Positions 28,377 to 36,861 of a stretch of DNA of 64,000 nt are shown here, piece by piece (position 1 is the first letter of the stretch; every line of letters starts with the position of its first letter). The notes beneath the pieces are model-generated. The model was not told the DNA's origin, made no database searches, and saw only the letters and a list, made by a program, of their open reading frames with translations. The stretch covers positions 157,099 to 221,098 of the forward strand of contig CAWFIB010000011.1 of the NCBI GenBank assembly GCA_963815775.1, written 5' to 3'. The translations under genes were made by a program, and so were the position numbers. Source of the DNA: CAVVDY01 sp963815775. GTDB lineage: Bacteria; Acidobacteriota; Terriglobia; Terriglobales; Acidobacteriaceae.

Positions 28377-30305
28377 ATGGCAGTGCCCATTCCGAACCAG
28401 GGCCAGTTCACGCTTTTGAGCGATCTCGATCTCCACCTGTTCAACGAAGGCAGTCACAATCGCCTGTATCAGAAATTCGGAGCGCACCTTACCAAAGTCG
28501 ATGGCACCAGCGGCACTTACTTCGCGGTGTGGGCGCCGAATGCCGAGAAGGTCTCAATCATCGGCGGCTTCAACGACTGGGAACGCAACCGCAGTCCACT
28601 GCGAGCGCGCGGCAACTCTGGTGTATGGGAGGGCTTTCTTCCGGGCGTAGGCGAGGGCGCCGCTTACAAATACGCTATTACTTCCCGCTACGAGAAGTAC
28701 CAGATGGATAAGAGCGATCCCTATGCTTTTCGTACTGAGATTTCGCCCCGCACTGGGTCGATCATACATGACCTGAACTACCAATGGGCAGACGGCGAGT
28801 GGATGCAATCACGTGCCAGCCGGAACTCGTTGCAGGCTCCCATCTCCATCTATGAGGCGCATCTGGGTTCGTGGATGCGGGTGCCCGACGAAGATAACCG
28901 GCCACTCACTTATCGCGAGTTGGCCCCTCGACTTGGCGACTACCTTCAGCGCATGAACTTCACCCACGTCGAGTTCCTGCCAATCATGGAGCACCCGTTC
29001 TATGGATCCTGGGGGTATCAGAGCACCGGTTTCTTCGCTCCCACCAGCCGCTATGGAACGCCGCAGGACTTCATGTTTCTGGTGGAGCAGCTTCACCAGC
29101 GCGGAATCGGCGTTATTCTGGACTGGGTGCCGTCGCATTTCCCGGACGATGCACATGGTCTTGCTTTTTTTGACGGGACCCATCTCTACGAGCATGCCGA
29201 CCGCCGTCAGGGGTTCCATCCTGAGTGGCACTCCCACATTTTCAACTACGGCCGCAATGAGGTGCGCAGCTTCCTGCTTTCCAGTGCCCTATTCTGGCTG
29301 GACGCTTACCACATAGATGGTTTGCGTGTCGACGCTGTCGCGTCCATGCTGTATCTGGACTATGGCCGCAAAGAAGGTGAGTGGATTCCCAACAAGTTCG
29401 GTGGCCGGGAAAATCTGGATGCCATTTCTTTTCTACAGCGGATGAACCAGGACATCTATGAAGCTCATCCTGACGTGCAAACCATCGCCGAAGAGTCCAC
29501 CACATGGCCGCTGGTGTCGCGTCCAACCTATCTGGGTGGCCTCGGCTTCGGGCTGAAGTGGGACATGGGATGGATGCACGACACCTTACAGTACTTTTCC
29601 AAGGACCCCATCTATCGGCGCTTTCATCACAATCTCTTGACCTTTCACGGGATGTATATGTTCAGCGAGAATTATGTTCTCCCGCTCTCGCACGATGAGA
29701 TCGTGTATGGCAAGGGGTCGCTGCTGACCCAGATGTCGGGCGACGAGTGGCAGAGGTTCGCTAACTTGCGGCTGCTCTTCGGCTATATGTATTCCCAACC
29801 GGGCAAGAAGCTGCTGTTCATGGGTGCAGAGTTCGGGCAGCGGAACGAGTGGTATCACGAGACCAGCCTGGACTGGCACTTGCTGGATTCGCCGATGCAT
29901 TCCGGAATGCAACGGTGGGTCGAGGATCTGAATCGCACCTATCGCACCCAGCCCGCGCTTTTCCAGGAAGACTTCTCCCCGGCCGGCTTCGAGTGGATCG
30001 ATGCCAACGATTCCGATGAGAGCATTCTCACCTACATACGCCGCGGCAGCCAGGAGAATGAGTTGATTGTTGCTGTCTGCAACTTCACTCCGGTCCCTCG
30101 CCACAACTATCGCATTGGCGTTCCGCGAAGCGGGGTCTGGCAGGAGATCCTGAATAGTGACGCGACGTTGTACGGCGGCAGCGGACAGGGGAACATGGGC
30201 ACCGTCGCAACGGATCCGGTCCCTTTTCACGGACGACCTAATTCCGTGGCCTTGACCGTTCCACCTTTGGGCGTAGTGTTCTTTGCCTGGCAGGGGGAAG
30301 CTTAG
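28377..30305 (+). CDS. glgB: 1,4-alpha-glucan branching enzyme
   Basis: A 642-residue GH13_9 enzyme that cuts alpha-1,4 chains and rejoins them as alpha-1,6 branches. A CBM48 domain (FAVWAPNAEKVSIIGGFNDW) precedes the catalytic barrel. YEAHLGSW, HIDGLRVDAVASMLYLDY (nucleophile), TIAEESTTWP (acid/base) and LPLSHDEIVYGKGSLL (third acid) are all canonical. A well-placed GGAGG is seen at 28367-28371 (TAGGAGGCTGCTG), seven bases before the ATG. The first, long N-terminal module of some GlgB proteins is missing, as is common outside enterobacteria. It is the last gene of the rightward glgE-glgB operon. Confidence 0.97.
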   Translation: MAVPIPNQGQFTLLSDLDLHLFNEGSHNRLYQKFGAHLTKVDGTSGTYFAVWAPNAEKVSIIGGFNDWERNRSPLRARGNSGVWEGFLPGVGEGAAYKYAITSRYEKYQMDKSDPYAFRTEISPRTGSIIHDLNYQWADGEWMQSRASRNSLQAPISIYEAHLGSWMRVPDEDNRPLTYRELAPRLGDYLQRMNFTHVEFLPIMEHPFYGSWGYQSTGFFAPTSRYGTPQDFMFLVEQLHQRGIGVILDWVPSHFPDDAHGLAFFDGTHLYEHADRRQGFHPEWHSHIFNYGRNEVRSFLLSSALFWLDAYHIDGLRVDAVASMLYLDYGRKEGEWIPNKFGGRENLDAISFLQRMNQDIYEAHPDVQTIAEESTTWPLVSRPTYLGGLGFGLKWDMGWMHDTLQYFSKDPIYRRFHHNLLTFHGMYMFSENYVLPLSHDEIVYGKGSLLTQMSGDEWQRFANLRLLFGYMYSQPGKKLLFMGAEFGQRNEWYHETSLDWHLLDSPMHSGMQRWVEDLNRTYRTQPALFQEDFSPAGFEWIDANDSDESILTYIRRGSQENELIVAVCNFTPVPRHNYRIGVPRSGVWQEILNSDATLYGGSGQGNMGTVATDPVPFHGRPNSVALTVPPLGVVFFAWQGEA

Positions 30306-30354
30306 ACTAGCCGTTACCTGTCAACTTGACCGCGCCCGGCGCGCCCTTCGGTTG

Positions 30355-30560
30355 GTCCGTGACTCGCCAGTTGAGAGGCTCCCGACTGCCCCCTGCGTTT
30401 TCGGTTATCGCCGGCCTACTTCAGCTTTACACCGACTGGGCCTTGGCTTGTTTCAGGATGGGTGTTGGCGCAGATCGTTGACGCCGATCTACGCTCCGTT
30501 TCTGGAACCGCCAGTGTTTGGCGACATCCGATAACTTTCCAATTGTCCGTGACTCACCAG
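30355..30560. repeat. Short direct repeat flanking an intergenic segment
   Basis: GTCCGTGACTCGCCAG at 30355-30370 recurs as GTCCGTGACTCACCAG at 30545-30560, 15 of 16 bases identical and 190 bases apart, in the 327-base gap between glgB and the toxin-antitoxin pair. It could be a duplicated target or attachment-like site at the island edge, but chance is not excluded. The rest of the gap up to the promoter at 30572 shows no gene. Confidence 0.4.
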
Positions 30561-30571
30561 CCAGGATGAGG

Positions 30572-30612
30572 TTGACTTACAGGGGCCTTTATGTACTAAT
30601 TGAATGCGTACA
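30572..30612 (+). promoter_or_regulatory. Promoter and operator of the TacAT-like pair
   Basis: TTGACT (30572-30577) and TACTAA (30594-30599) are separated by 16 bases and fit a sigma-70 promoter. TGTAC (30592-30596) and GTACA (30608-30612) form an inverted repeat over the -10 region, well placed for autorepression by the ribbon-helix-helix antitoxin. GAGGAG precedes the start at 30633. Confidence 0.6.
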
Positions 30613-30632
30613 GAATTTGAGGAGTCACTACG

Positions 30633-30911
30633 ATGCCAAGAGTAGCGGTTGAAGACAACAGCCGGATGTCCCTCCGGATTAGGCCTGAGGAAAAAGCCCT
30701 GCTCTTACGTGCGGTGGCGCTGAATCACACCGACCTGACGGATTTTGTCATTCGTCACGCCGTACGTGCCGCCAAGGCCGTCATCGAAGAGGCGGATCAT
30801 GTGCAACTCACCGGGCGAGACAGTTTGCGGGTCTTGAATCTGCTGGAGAACCCGCCGGCGCCGAACAGAAAACTGTTGGCGGCCGCTCGGGCTTTGCCAA
30901 GGCGGTCCTAG
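30633..30911 (+). CDS. DUF1778 antitoxin, TacA-like
   Basis: A 92-residue protein of the DUF1778 family. The N-terminal ribbon-helix-helix (SRMSLRIRPEEKALLLRAVAL-HTDLTDFVIRHAV) binds operator DNA. The C-terminal part, with RDSLRVLNLLENPPAPNRKLLAAA, is the extended arm that wraps and neutralises the acetyltransferase toxin. GAGGAG lies upstream of the ATG. The toxin gene begins two bases after the stop, so the two are translationally linked. Confidence 0.9.
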   Translation: MPRVAVEDNSRMSLRIRPEEKALLLRAVALNHTDLTDFVIRHAVRAAKAVIEEADHVQLTGRDSLRVLNLLENPPAPNRKLLAAARALPRRS

Positions 30912-30913
30912 TC

Positions 30914-31435
30914 GTGACGGCATGGCACGAAGAGCCGATCAGCAAGAAGCATGATCGGGAAGCGTTCGACTGCGGCGAAGAAGCGCTGAATGAATACTTG
31001 CGTCGCTATGCGCGCAAGAGCCACGACTTGGGCGGGGCGAAGACATTCCTTGCGATTGACGATTCGGACAACAAAACGATACTCGGCTTCTACAGCCTGA
31101 GCCCCGCATCGGTTGACTATGCCCGGACCCCGGAGATCGTGCGGCGCGGTTTAGCACGCCATGACGTGCCGGGCTTTCGTTTGGCGCGCCTGGCTGTGGA
31201 TCGAAGGATGCAAGGGAAGGGACTTGGCGGACAACTTCTGCTCGCGGCGGGCCGACGCTGCCTGTTGGCGGCGTCGGAGGTTGGCGGCGTCGTGCTTGTC
31301 ATCGATGCCAAGAATAAAAGGGTGGCAGAATGGTATGCCAGCTATGGTGCGTTACCACTGTTGGACACGCCCTTAACTTTGCTGCTGCCGCTTGCGACGA
31401 TTGAGGTGGCGCTGAGAAAAGCAGGCAAATACTGA
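30914..31435 (+). CDS. GNAT-family toxin, TacT-like
   Basis: A 173-residue GNAT acetyltransferase, the partner of the DUF1778 antitoxin. TacT-type toxins acetylate the amino group of aminoacyl-tRNAs and stop translation. The family opening, F-CGEEALNEYLRRYARKSH, the acetyl-CoA loop MQGKGLGGQLL and the C-terminal segment AEWYASYGA, holding the likely catalytic Tyr, are all present. The start is a GTG at 30914. The reading frame is intact, so the module may be active. It marks the left edge of the accessory region, directly after the core glucan operon. Confidence 0.9.
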   Translation: MTAWHEEPISKKHDREAFDCGEEALNEYLRRYARKSHDLGGAKTFLAIDDSDNKTILGFYSLSPASVDYARTPEIVRRGLARHDVPGFRLARLAVDRRMQGKGLGGQLLLAAGRRCLLAASEVGGVVLVIDAKNKRVAEWYASYGALPLLDTPLTLLLPLATIEVALRKAGKY

Positions 31436-31509
31436 CGCGGAAGGTTCTGGTCGTCCGGTGCACACACCTGCCACCGTTTCCGGGGCATTTGTAACTAGGG
31501 GAAAACGGA

Positions 31510-31764
31510 ATGGTGATCACCACCATCGACGAGTCACAACGCAAAGCTGCAAAAGTCGTGGGATTGGCTTACCTGGTCACGTTCGCGACCGTGGTCTATG
31601 TCAACTTTGGTATCCCCGACCGTCTGACCGGCTTTTCCGTCGGCCATGGCTTTGGCCCCTCCACCCCACTGACCCATTCCGTAATCATGGGAAGACCCGG
31701 CCACGGCCCGGTACTGGCGACCGAGACAAATATCCACAGCAAGTGCCATAAGCTTCCGTTCTAA
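31510..31764 (+). pseudogene. DUF4386-like membrane protein, N-terminal remnant
   Basis: The first ~30 residues (DESQRKAAKVVGLAYLVTF followed by ATVVYVNFGI) look like the start and first helix of a DUF4386 family membrane protein, which normally has several helices and over 200 residues. After that the frame turns into low-hydrophobicity sequence without homology and stops at 31764. I read it as a host gene cut just inside the island boundary. The remaining 121 bases to the next gene show nothing recognisable. Confidence 0.5.
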
Positions 31765-31884
31765 GTCGGCCAGCCCCGTGGTATCAACCGAACCCCAGCA
31801 CCCCAGTCAACAGCCGACTCGCATTTCAGACACCACAACTGAACCTCAGCAAGACCCCGGGTACCTAAAGGATGGCGCCTCGCC

Positions 31885-32828
31885 ATGCCAACTGAAGACA
31901 CAATGACAACTCCCACGGGACTGGATGTAAGCAAACTTCTTGCGGAGCTCGAAGTCCCGTTTTCGCCCGACCAGGTCCGGTGGCGAGTCACCAATACCAG
32001 CAGCGACAAAAAGCGCGGTCAGATCGTGCCGTACGCCGATTCCCGCGCCTTCACTGACCGGCTGAACGCGCTGTTCACGCCACAGGGCTGGACCCGTGAG
32101 TACAAGGTAGAGACGATGACCAATATCACCCGCGTAAAGAAGGGCGAGAGCATCGTCTCGGGCAAGGTGCTGGTTACCTGCACGGTCACCATCCTTGGCA
32201 TTGGGTCGCATTCAGGCACCGGCGAAGAATGGGCCGATGACGATAACGGTATGACGTCAGCCGACGCACAGGCCTTCAAGCGGGCGTGTTCGTGCTTTGG
32301 CCTTGGCCGGTACTTCTACGATATCCAAGCCGTCTGGGTCGATCTGGACCAGAACCGCCAGCCGGTAAGAACACCCGTATTGTTCGCCTGGGCTCTCCCG
32401 GAGAACTGGCGCAAAGGAATGCGGCCTTCCGCCAGGAATGGCAACGGCAACGCCGCCGCAGCCTCCAACAGCGCAAATGGACGAAGCCAAGCCTACGGGA
32501 CCAACTCCCCAAGGTTTCCGGCAATGGCCACACTCACGCCGGAGACAGCAAAGCCACCGCGAGCGGAGGCAACGGCGACGATCTCGATGCGCGCATTCTG
32601 TGCAGGGAAAAGTCTGTCGGTACGGTGTTGTACCGCAACATCCTGCGTGAGTACGGTCGAGTAAACCAACCGAAGTTGATTCGTGATCCCGCCGTCAAAC
32701 GAACCGTCCTGCAAATGCTCGAATCCGCAGCACGCGGCATCGAGCGATTGGAAGCCCTCACCAAACGGCTCGACACGAAGACCGTCGAGGCGCTGCTGGC
32801 GAAGCTGCAAGCCCCGCCATTAGTCTAG
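31885..32828 (+). pseudogene. Rad52/Rad22-family single-strand annealing protein, apparent frameshift
   Basis: The first 180 residues contain a Rad52/Rad22 core: YADSRAFTDRLNALFTPQGW, then a beta-rich DNA-binding part (VSGKVLVTCTVTIL), and ADAQAFKRACSCFGLGRYFYD. Such proteins anneal single strands on phages and conjugative elements. In a Gly/Asn/Ala/Ser-rich linker around 32460-32560 this frame loses sense and stops at 32664. A frame shifted by one base then gives a convincing helical tail (SVGTVLYRNILREYG and KRTVLQMLESAARGIERL) to 32828. A missing base would restore about 314 residues. It may be a pseudogene, a sequencing indel, or less likely a programmed shift. Confidence 0.75.
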
Positions 32829-33125
32829 GCGAGATTTCGGACATGAAGACCTTGCAAAACGTGGTCTTCGGCCTCGAAGAACTCGCTGGTTCCGACCAAC
32901 ACCACGCAGCCTAATTACTCCGCGACGAATGCGAGGACACGCGGACACGTGTGCCCTCCGCTCCTTTGGACACAGCCAGAAATGGCGTCCGCAACAAACC
33001 TCCATACAAAGCAGACGGAGTCGGCAACGTGTCTATCAAGGCAGTCGCACACATCTCCCGGGTTCGCGGCGGCTCGCAAGCACGCATCATGCTGGCCGAT
33101 GACCGGCAAGCAGTACGTGGTTAAG
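32829..33125. other. Intergenic stretch without a supported gene
   Basis: About 300 bases between the Rad52-like gene and the leftward zinc-ribbon gene. Short frames on both strands have neither homology nor a ribosome binding site, and I see no terminator or repeat. Confidence 0.4.
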
Positions 33126-33437
33126 TCAGTGAATCCATTTTCTCAGCGGGCGGCGCGTCTCCTCGGTCTCACCTGGGCCCGAGCGCGACGATTGGAAGTA
33201 TTCCTCGAACTTCCGTCCAGCTTCCTGCTTGTGTTCCTCCCAGTCGCGGACGAAGATCCATCTCTCTTTCAAAGGGTCCCACATCCAGAAGCTGTGGAGG
33301 GCGGTAAATTCGGCATCAGAGAGCGGATCGGATGCAATCAGCAGTAGCGTGCCGCATCCAGGACCACACCTCTTCTTCCTCAAGGCAAAGTCCCACTTGC
33401 AGTGGGGGCATTGGTAGCGCTGCGGCTTGGTTTTCAA
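33126..33437 (-). CDS. Small zinc-ribbon protein of unknown function
   Basis: A 103-residue protein with an N-terminal zinc ribbon of four Cys (YQCPHCKWDFALRKKRCGPGCG) followed by an aromatic and charged part, SFWMWDPLKERWIFVRDWEEHKQEAGRKF. The start is a TTG at 33437, but AGAGGA stands five bases upstream, which makes it credible. It is the only leftward gene in this part of the island. Zinc-ribbon proteins of this size often contact nucleic acids or ribosomes; the role here is unknown. Confidence 0.6.
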   Translation of the reverse strand: MKTKPQRYQCPHCKWDFALRKKRCGPGCGTLLLIASDPLSDAEFTALHSFWMWDPLKERWIFVRDWEEHKQEAGRKFEEYFQSSRSGPGETEETRRPLRKWIH

Positions 33438-33660
33438 GAGGTTCCTCTCAGAGCTTGTAGATTATCGCCATTTCGTGGGCCGTCACGCGGGCACCATCGC
33501 CGCGACGCACTCCCAAGCAATAGCCGAGAGACGGTCATCCCGAACGCGAACCGGAAATCTCGACTTGATCGCTGTTTCGCCCCTTGAACGTTTTATCTCT
33601 TTGGATCCCTGACTCTCACACCATCCTCTCCTCTCTTAAACACAGACTTCTGGAGAACAA

Positions 33661-34704
33661 ATGGCCCGCCCGATCGCGAGACTCAAGCTCGGATATTTTC
33701 CCTTGCCCGCCGAAGAAGCCAAGAATATTCGGGCCCTGTTGTTACCGACGTCACCATATGCGGCCATCGATCCCTGTGTCGGCGACGGTACGGCGTTGAT
33801 CGAAATAACCAAAGACACCGGTGCCCATCTGACCGGCATCGAACTCGATGCCGATCGTGCCGAAGCGGCCAACCGCAATGGCGTTGTCACCGTCCACGGC
33901 AGCGCAATTGAGTGCCGGGTGTTGGCGGAAACCTGTTCGCTCCTGTATCTGAATCCGCCCTATGACAGCGAGTTTGGGCCGCACGGTAATAAGAGGATGG
34001 AGTTGGTATTTCTCGAGCACTGCTATCGCTGGGTGAGCACTGAAGGCGTGCTGGTGTTCGTTGTTCCAGCTCCCGCTGTGGGCACATGCGCCCGTCTGCT
34101 GGCCAGCCAGTTTGATCGGATTTGCGTTTTTCGACTCGAACATCCAGAATCCGTCCGCTTCAACCAGGTCGCGTTGTTCGGCAGACGTAAGAAAGCGCAT
34201 CTGCGCGGCGAGCCCAAAGGAGCAGACGAGTTGCTCCGGATTGCGTACAAGCCGCAGCTGCTCCCTGCACTCAACCAAGAGGTTGCGGAACGGTATGCCG
34301 TCCCACCGTCTTCTCCGGCGACGATCACTTACACGGGACTGCCGCTGGATGCGATTGAGGATGCCCTGCAGCGGTCCGTCGCGATGCAGAATGCGCGCGG
34401 GATTCTTGTACGCAAACAGCAGAAGATGTCGGGCCGGCCAGTGACGCCGCTACACCAAGGCCACGTTGGTCTCTTGGCTTGCAGCGGCATGCTGAACGGT
34501 TTCTTCGGGGAAGGCGAAACGCGGCACATCGCACACTGGCGCTCCGTAAAGTATGTGGACGAGTTCAACGAAGAAGGTGAGGCCGAGGGCGAGACCATCA
34601 TTCGCAAACGGGAACGGTTCAGCCATGAACTGACCCTCGCCTACGAAAGTGGCCAGATCATCGAATTAAAAGAAAGCAAGGAGGCCAAGCCTTTGGGGGA
34701 GTAA
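33661..34704 (+). CDS. DUF6094-like SAM-dependent methyltransferase
   Basis: A 347-residue class I methyltransferase. The SAM-binding motif is AAIDPCVGDGTAL, with an acidic second strand IELDADRAEAAN. The catalytic NPPY tetrad (LLYLNPPYDSEFG) is that of N6-adenine or amide methylases. I associate the family with DUF6094 proteins encoded on plasmids and integrative elements beside helicases. No target-recognition domain or restriction enzyme is adjacent, so it is more likely an element-maintenance or anti-restriction methylase than part of a restriction system. It begins at the ATG at 33661, with GGAGAACAA upstream. Confidence 0.8.
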   Translation: MARPIARLKLGYFPLPAEEAKNIRALLLPTSPYAAIDPCVGDGTALIEITKDTGAHLTGIELDADRAEAANRNGVVTVHGSAIECRVLAETCSLLYLNPPYDSEFGPHGNKRMELVFLEHCYRWVSTEGVLVFVVPAPAVGTCARLLASQFDRICVFRLEHPESVRFNQVALFGRRKKAHLRGEPKGADELLRIAYKPQLLPALNQEVAERYAVPPSSPATITYTGLPLDAIEDALQRSVAMQNARGILVRKQQKMSGRPVTPLHQGHVGLLACSGMLNGFFGEGETRHIAHWRSVKYVDEFNEEGEAEGETIIRKRERFSHELTLAYESGQIIELKESKEAKPLGE

Positions 34705-34737
34705 GGAAATCGTGATAGAGTAAGGAATGAGGTCGGT

Positions 34738-34977
34738 ATGCAGAAGCAGGCCAAAATCACAAGCAAAGGACAAATCACCGTGCCGCGCGACGTTCGCCGC
34801 GCCCTGGGCCTTCGGGCTGGGGACCGCCTGGTGTTCGAAAGCGTTGGTCAGGAGGTTCGCGTGCGCGCGGTTAAGACGAAGAGCGCATTTTCCAAGTATC
34901 GCGGCATCGGCAATCCCGGAATTGGCTCCGGTCGCAAGAACATCGGTACCTGGCTGCGCGGACTGCGTGGGGAATGA
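34738..34977 (+). CDS. AbrB/SpoVT-type antitoxin (VapB-like)
   Basis: A 79-residue protein. The N-terminal swapped-hairpin DNA-binding domain has the classic pattern AKITSKGQITVPRDVRRALGL-AGDRLVFE. The C-terminal tail, with KYRGIGNPGIGSGR, would bind the toxin. GAGGT is five bases upstream of the ATG. The last four bases overlap the PIN toxin start (ATGA), the usual coupling in vapBC loci. Confidence 0.9.
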   Translation: MQKQAKITSKGQITVPRDVRRALGLRAGDRLVFESVGQEVRVRAVKTKSAFSKYRGIGNPGIGSGRKNIGTWLRGLRGE

Positions 34978-35396
34978 CAACCGCGATTGACACCAACGTC
35001 ATCATTGCGCTTTGGGACCGTGACGCATCCTTTAGTTCGGCTGCCCAGACCGCGCTAGAGGCGGCGTTCAATCGGGGAGGCTTGGTTGTTGCGGCGCCGG
35101 TTTTCGCCGAGTTGTTGGCAGCGCCAGGCCGCACCGAGGCGTTCGTGGATGCATTCCTGGACGATACCGGCATTTCCGTCGACTGGAACCTGGATGAGAT
35201 AGTCTGGAGATCCGCTGGTCGGGCATTCCAACGTCACGCCGAGCGGCGCCGGAAGCAACGCGACCCAGGAACTCGACGGATCTTGGCGGACTTTTTGATT
35301 GGCGCACATGCAGATGCTCGCGGTTTCCGCCTGCTCACCCTGGATGAGCGGATTTACCGGACCGCCTTCCCGAAGCTGGTCGTTGAGACCATCTAA
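34974..35396 (+). CDS. PIN-domain ribonuclease toxin, VapC-like
   Basis: A 140-residue PIN-domain protein. The first acidic residue is in AIDTNVIIALW. The second is the Glu of FAELLA, and the others are in ILADFLIGAHAD and TLDERIY. All four positions needed for the metal-dependent nuclease site are kept. VapC toxins cut tRNA or rRNA when not bound by VapB. The frame is complete and coupled to the antitoxin upstream, so the pair is probably functional and may stabilise the island. Confidence 0.9.
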   Translation: MTTAIDTNVIIALWDRDASFSSAAQTALEAAFNRGGLVVAAPVFAELLAAPGRTEAFVDAFLDDTGISVDWNLDEIVWRSAGRAFQRHAERRRKQRDPGTRRILADFLIGAHADARGFRLLTLDERIYRTAFPKLVVETI

Positions 35397-35497
35397 GCGC
35401 AAAAAGGTAGGAATTTCGGAGGAAGAGATCGTGGAAGACTTTAGGCACTGGTGCCATGGTGAGGTCGAACCGGGTACGAACGGAGAGGCTGGAAGAA

Positions 35498-35890
35498 ATG
35501 AGCGAGCTGGCAACTGATTATGGAGCACTACTCTCGGAGACGAAGCCCGAAGTCATTCACGACGAGGGACAGAACGACAGGTTCGTGGCGCGACTCGAGG
35601 AATTGACGTCCAAGCAAGTCGTCACTCCGGCGGAAGAGAAGCTGATCGAACTCTTGACGATTTTGATCGAGAACTTCGAGGCAAAGCACTATCCGGTTCA
35701 AGGTTCCGGTCCACTGGATGTCATACGGCACCTGATGGAGGAAAACCATCTGCGCCAGAAAGACCTGGTGGACGTCTTTGGAACGGAGAGCATCGTGTCC
35801 GATGTACACAAAGGAAAGCGCGATCTGGCAAAGGACCACATTCGCAAACTCAGCGAACGATTCGGAGTATCTCCAGCGCTCTTTTTCTAG
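35498..35890 (+). CDS. HigA-like helix-turn-helix antitoxin
   Basis: A protein of about 130 residues. The start is taken at the ATG at 35498, with GGAAG directly upstream. The N-terminal half is helical (EEKLIELLTILIENFEAKHYP). The C-terminal half is an XRE-type helix-turn-helix: DVIRHLMEENHLRQKDLVDVFG, then SIVSDVHKGKRDLAKDHIRKLSERFGVSP. This arrangement matches HigA antitoxins that follow a HigB RNase gene. No HigB frame is seen upstream; the ~100 bases before it hold only a fragment. It may be an orphan antitoxin that protects against related toxins or regulates transcription. Confidence 0.8.
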   Translation: MSELATDYGALLSETKPEVIHDEGQNDRFVARLEELTSKQVVTPAEEKLIELLTILIENFEAKHYPVQGSGPLDVIRHLMEENHLRQKDLVDVFGTESIVSDVHKGKRDLAKDHIRKLSERFGVSPALFF

Positions 35891-36121
35891 GGTTGCTCAA
35901 CTTTAGCCACCAGCCTGTTCCCCCAACTCGGCTGCGAAGACTGCCATCGCCTGACGATCACCCAATAAGCACTCACGCCGTAATAGGGCATCTCGACGCC
36001 TCCCCGCCCAAGATTCCTCGATGTACAAACCTCCAGTCCTTTGAACACCCTAGCCGATAAACGGCGCTGGCCAAGCCGGTCCAGTCACTGAACTAAATCA
36101 GGGAAAGAGGTGCACACGGCG
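35891..36121. other. Intergenic region, no supported gene
   Basis: About 230 bases between the HigA-like gene and the next rightward gene. No coding signal, repeat or terminator stands out; an AGAGG near 36106 probably serves the next gene. Confidence 0.3.
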
Positions 36122-36758
36122 ATGAAGAACGCTCATGAACGTTTCGGCAAACTCGTTTATCGGCGGCGCACAGAAAAGACGGCAACCAACCTTCGCGTTT
36201 TCCTCGATGCCTTCGTGGGTGAGGAAAGAGGTAAAGCCCATTTGGTCTCGGTAGTTGGCGGCGACGTGGAGATCGGCGCCCTGGCTGCTGCTTTTGCCAA
36301 CGGTGACTCATTTACCGTGGTAGATCCTTACGGTGAAGAGAGCATCGTCTCGCTAGGCGAGAAGCCGCTGTGCTTCCGAGGGTCGATCGTGGTTCCCGGA
36401 CGGAAGCGACCGTTGCGACATCTTGTGAGTTGCTCGCAGGAATTGGCGGACACCACCTCGAATGGGAAAGCTACCGCTGATCAGCGACGATCCTTTGTTC
36501 ATTTGGTCCTCGCTGGTATGTCATTACGGCCTGCCGGCAGCACCAGAATGGGGATCGTGGATGATCTCGCAATTACAGCAGCAGAAGCGTATTCAGCTAC
36601 TTCCCGCGTTTGGGTATGCCGGAGTGGCCGTCAAGGCCAAGCGAAAAGAGTTATTGGCGCTGCTTCGGAAGGGGCTGCGCAGCAATCGACTCGCTTTTCC
36701 TGCCCACAATGGGGCTGTCGAATGGCCCGAAATCCAGCTCATCAAGAAGACCGCTTGA
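36122..36758 (+). pseudogene. Unknown island protein, split by an apparent frameshift
   Basis: The first frame, from the ATG at 36122 (AGAGGTG nine bases upstream), gives a beta-rich N-terminal part (AHLVSVVGGDVEIGALAAAF, then GDSFTVVDP). Near 36470 this frame becomes implausible. A frame shifted by one base instead gives LISDDPLFIWSSLVCHYGLPA, then EWGSWMISQLQQQKRI and a basic C-terminus to 36758. Removing one base would give about 211 residues. I do not recognise the family; it travels here with DUF6573 and helicase genes of element type. The shift may be real or an assembly indel. Confidence 0.55.
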
Positions 36759-36861
36759 TTCCCGCGTGAACAAGGGCCTTCGCCGACTGCTGCGGAGAAC
36801 CGGGCCCTTCGCGGTTGTCCTACACACTCGCATTCTGAATAGTCTTGGGAGGTCCAAATCC

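Noticed and set aside
32440..32570. Programmed frameshift in the Rad52-like gene
   Set aside because: No slippery heptamer with a following pseudoknot is apparent, and three other genes in the window carry similar single-base shifts.
35399..35470. Possible antitoxin remnant (RKKVGISEEEIVEDFRHW) before the HigA-like gene
   Set aside because: The stretch is suggestive but only ~20 residues long and has no start or partner, so I did not annotate it.
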